A stretch of DNA of 24,863 nucleotides from a virus, in the IMG/VR virus record IMGVR_UViG_3300009785_000084, positions 1-24,863 of that record; one strand, written 5' to 3'. Both the position numbers and the translations under genes were made by a program. The notes under the pieces were generated by a model. The model worked only from the letters and a program-made list of their open reading frames with translations. It ran no database searches and was not told where the DNA came from. This document shows positions 24,225-24,863 of the stretch, one piece after another; the stretch's first letter is position 1; each line of letters opens with the position of its first letter.

Positions 24225-24563
24225 ATGTCTGAAAATATTCATCGTTTAGAAAAAGAAATCCACTCAAGCCATTCCATTACCTTGTTTTCCAACAATCATT
24301 TCGCAAACAGAATCGGCACATTAACTTCTCAATATTCACTTACCGAAGATTTTCACGCATATGCCAACGTAATCCAAGAATTAAATAGAAAATATAGTCA
24401 ATTTAATCTTTCAAGTAAGATAGTTTCTTCGGTAGATGCTGGATTTAAACCGACAAATTTAACTGACTTTATAGCATCTTTGGATTCTTCTCCCACAGAT
24501 GATATACTCACAGAGGCTGGTGATATCTTAGTACAAGAAAATGGATTCAATCTAATCCTCTAA
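24225..24563 (+). CDS. Unknown 112-residue protein
   Basis: I prefer ATG 24225 (MSENIHRLEKEIH). An in-frame ATG at 24216 would add three residues and overlap the GTGTAA box. The sequence is hydrophilic, mostly helical in appearance, with HSITLFSNNHFANRIG and a Ser/Thr-rich C-terminal half ending in ENGFNLIL. No motif, membrane segment or Cys cluster is present and I recognise no family. No Shine-Dalgarno precedes either start. Confidence 0.6.
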   Translation: MSENIHRLEKEIHSSHSITLFSNNHFANRIGTLTSQYSLTEDFHAYANVIQELNRKYSQFNLSSKIVSSVDAGFKPTNLTDFIASLDSSPTDDILTEAGDILVQENGFNLIL

Positions 24564-24583
24564 CAAGATATATAAAATTTAAC

Positions 24584-24612
24584 TTGACATTTCCATTTAT
24601 CCAGCTTACTAT
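24584..24612 (+). promoter_or_regulatory. Strong sigma-70 promoter with almost no leader
   Basis: A perfect TTGACA (24584-24589), a 17-base spacer and TACTAT (24607-24612) end 8 bases before ATG 24621. The expected transcription start is at about 24619-24620, so the message would be essentially leaderless. No Shine-Dalgarno is present. Confidence 0.65.
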
Positions 24613-24620
24613 GTATAGTA

Positions 24621-24809
24621 ATGAGCAAATGGACGGAACAACAAAGGGGAGCTTTCTGGAAAAAAGAAGGTAAAAATGGTAAATACTTAGCTGGCTATGT
24701 AGTAATAGAGGGTAAGAAACACCCCGTAACGGTTTTTCCCAACCAATATAAAGAGAAGCAAAATCAACCAGAGTTTATTATCTACGAAACTTTTGGCGGC
24801 TCTAATTAA
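24621..24809 (+). CDS. Small conserved phage-type protein (DUF736-like pattern)
   Basis: 62 residues. The order GAFWKKEGKNGKYLAGYVVI, then KHPVTVFPNQYKE, then NQPEFIIYET follows the pattern I remember from short phage and plasmid proteins of the DUF736 kind (G-x-hydrophobic-W-K, Y-L-x-G, N-x-x-K, N-x-P-D/E-aromatic). Those proteins have no firmly known function. It has its own near-consensus promoter and a hairpin terminator downstream. Its TAA overlaps the stop of a putative converging gene by three bases. Confidence 0.6.
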   Translation: MSKWTEQQRGAFWKKEGKNGKYLAGYVVIEGKKHPVTVFPNQYKEKQNQPEFIIYETFGGSN

Positions 24810-24863
24810 AACACCCAGCGATATCCAACGAATACTTTGTTCTTAAAGACGTCGGCGTCTTTA
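24806..24863 (-). CDS. C-terminus of a possible outer-membrane beta-barrel-like protein (partial)
   Basis: On the minus strand the frame open from the window edge reads KDADVFKNKVFVGYRWVF and stops at TAA (24808-24806). Alternating hydrophobic and aromatic residues ending in Phe are what a last beta-strand with a C-terminal barrel-assembly signal looks like. Only 18 codons are visible, so a phage tail or other strand-rich protein is equally possible. The convergent arrangement with a small plus-strand gene mirrors the junction at 8232/8234, which supports a real gene here. Confidence 0.4.
   Translation of the reverse strand, partial: KDADVFKNKVFVGYRWVF
24844..24863 (+). terminator. Hairpin, probable terminator cut by the window edge
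   Basis: An eight-pair perfect stem, TAAAGACG with CGTCTTTA, closes a TCGG loop. It lies 35 bases after the stop of the plus-strand gene. The T-run that would confirm termination lies beyond the edge. As at 8258, the hairpin falls inside the 3' coding end of a converging gene. Confidence 0.5.

Noticed and set aside
1-24863. tRNA genes, CRISPR arrays, integrase or attachment sites
   Set aside because: No cloverleaf-like GGTTCRA segments, regularly spaced repeats or recombinase motifs were found on reading either strand; a covariance-model scan was not possible.

Overview
The window looks like part of a large, AT-rich, tailed bacteriophage genome of the long, flexible-tailed (siphovirus) type, probably infecting a Gram-negative and possibly aquatic bacterium. 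The evidence is a tail-tip gene set of lambda type (L, K, I, J), a phage-borne DNA polymerase III alpha subunit, tight gene overlaps and long single-strand gene blocks. Shine-Dalgarno sites (GGAGG, AGGAGG) occur at some internal genes, so the host reads such signals. No integrase, tRNA, rRNA, CRISPR array or insertion sequence was seen.

Layout. (1) Positions 1-8232, plus strand: the 3' end of a DnaE-type polymerase, overlapped by a Clp-type AAA+ ATPase with an N domain and only the first ATPase module. A small basic protein and a strong terminator follow. Next come an aminoglycoside-phosphotransferase-fold kinase, a putative ssDNA-binding protein, a GT4-type glycosyltransferase running into the first half of a GT9 (heptosyltransferase-like) domain, a second ORF with the rest of GT9 plus an unknown domain, and a possible single-strand-annealing protein. 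(2) Positions 8234-23374, minus strand, transcribed right to left: L, a JAB-only K, two I proteins, a 2093-residue J, a 126-residue protein and a second J of 1923 residues. (3) Positions 23408-24809, plus strand: four small accessory genes. (4) The last bases hold what may be the C-terminus of a minus-strand outer-membrane beta-barrel-like protein.

How the parts fit. The tail block should build the distal tail tip: gpL-like Fe-S protein, JAMM protein, the I assembly factors and the J host-recognition hub. I and J are both present as diverged paralogous pairs. The J copies carry different inserted sugar-binding-like modules, which suggests two recognition hubs. The left block combines replication and recombination functions with glycosyltransferases and a kinase that could modify host surface glycans or phage components.

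Regulation. Genes that appear to start transcription units mostly lack a Shine-Dalgarno site and have -10-like or GTGTAATATA-type boxes ending almost at the start codon. This suggests leaderless or very short-leader messages. The terminators of the plus-strand units at 8.3 kb and 24.85 kb lie inside the 3' ends of opposing genes.
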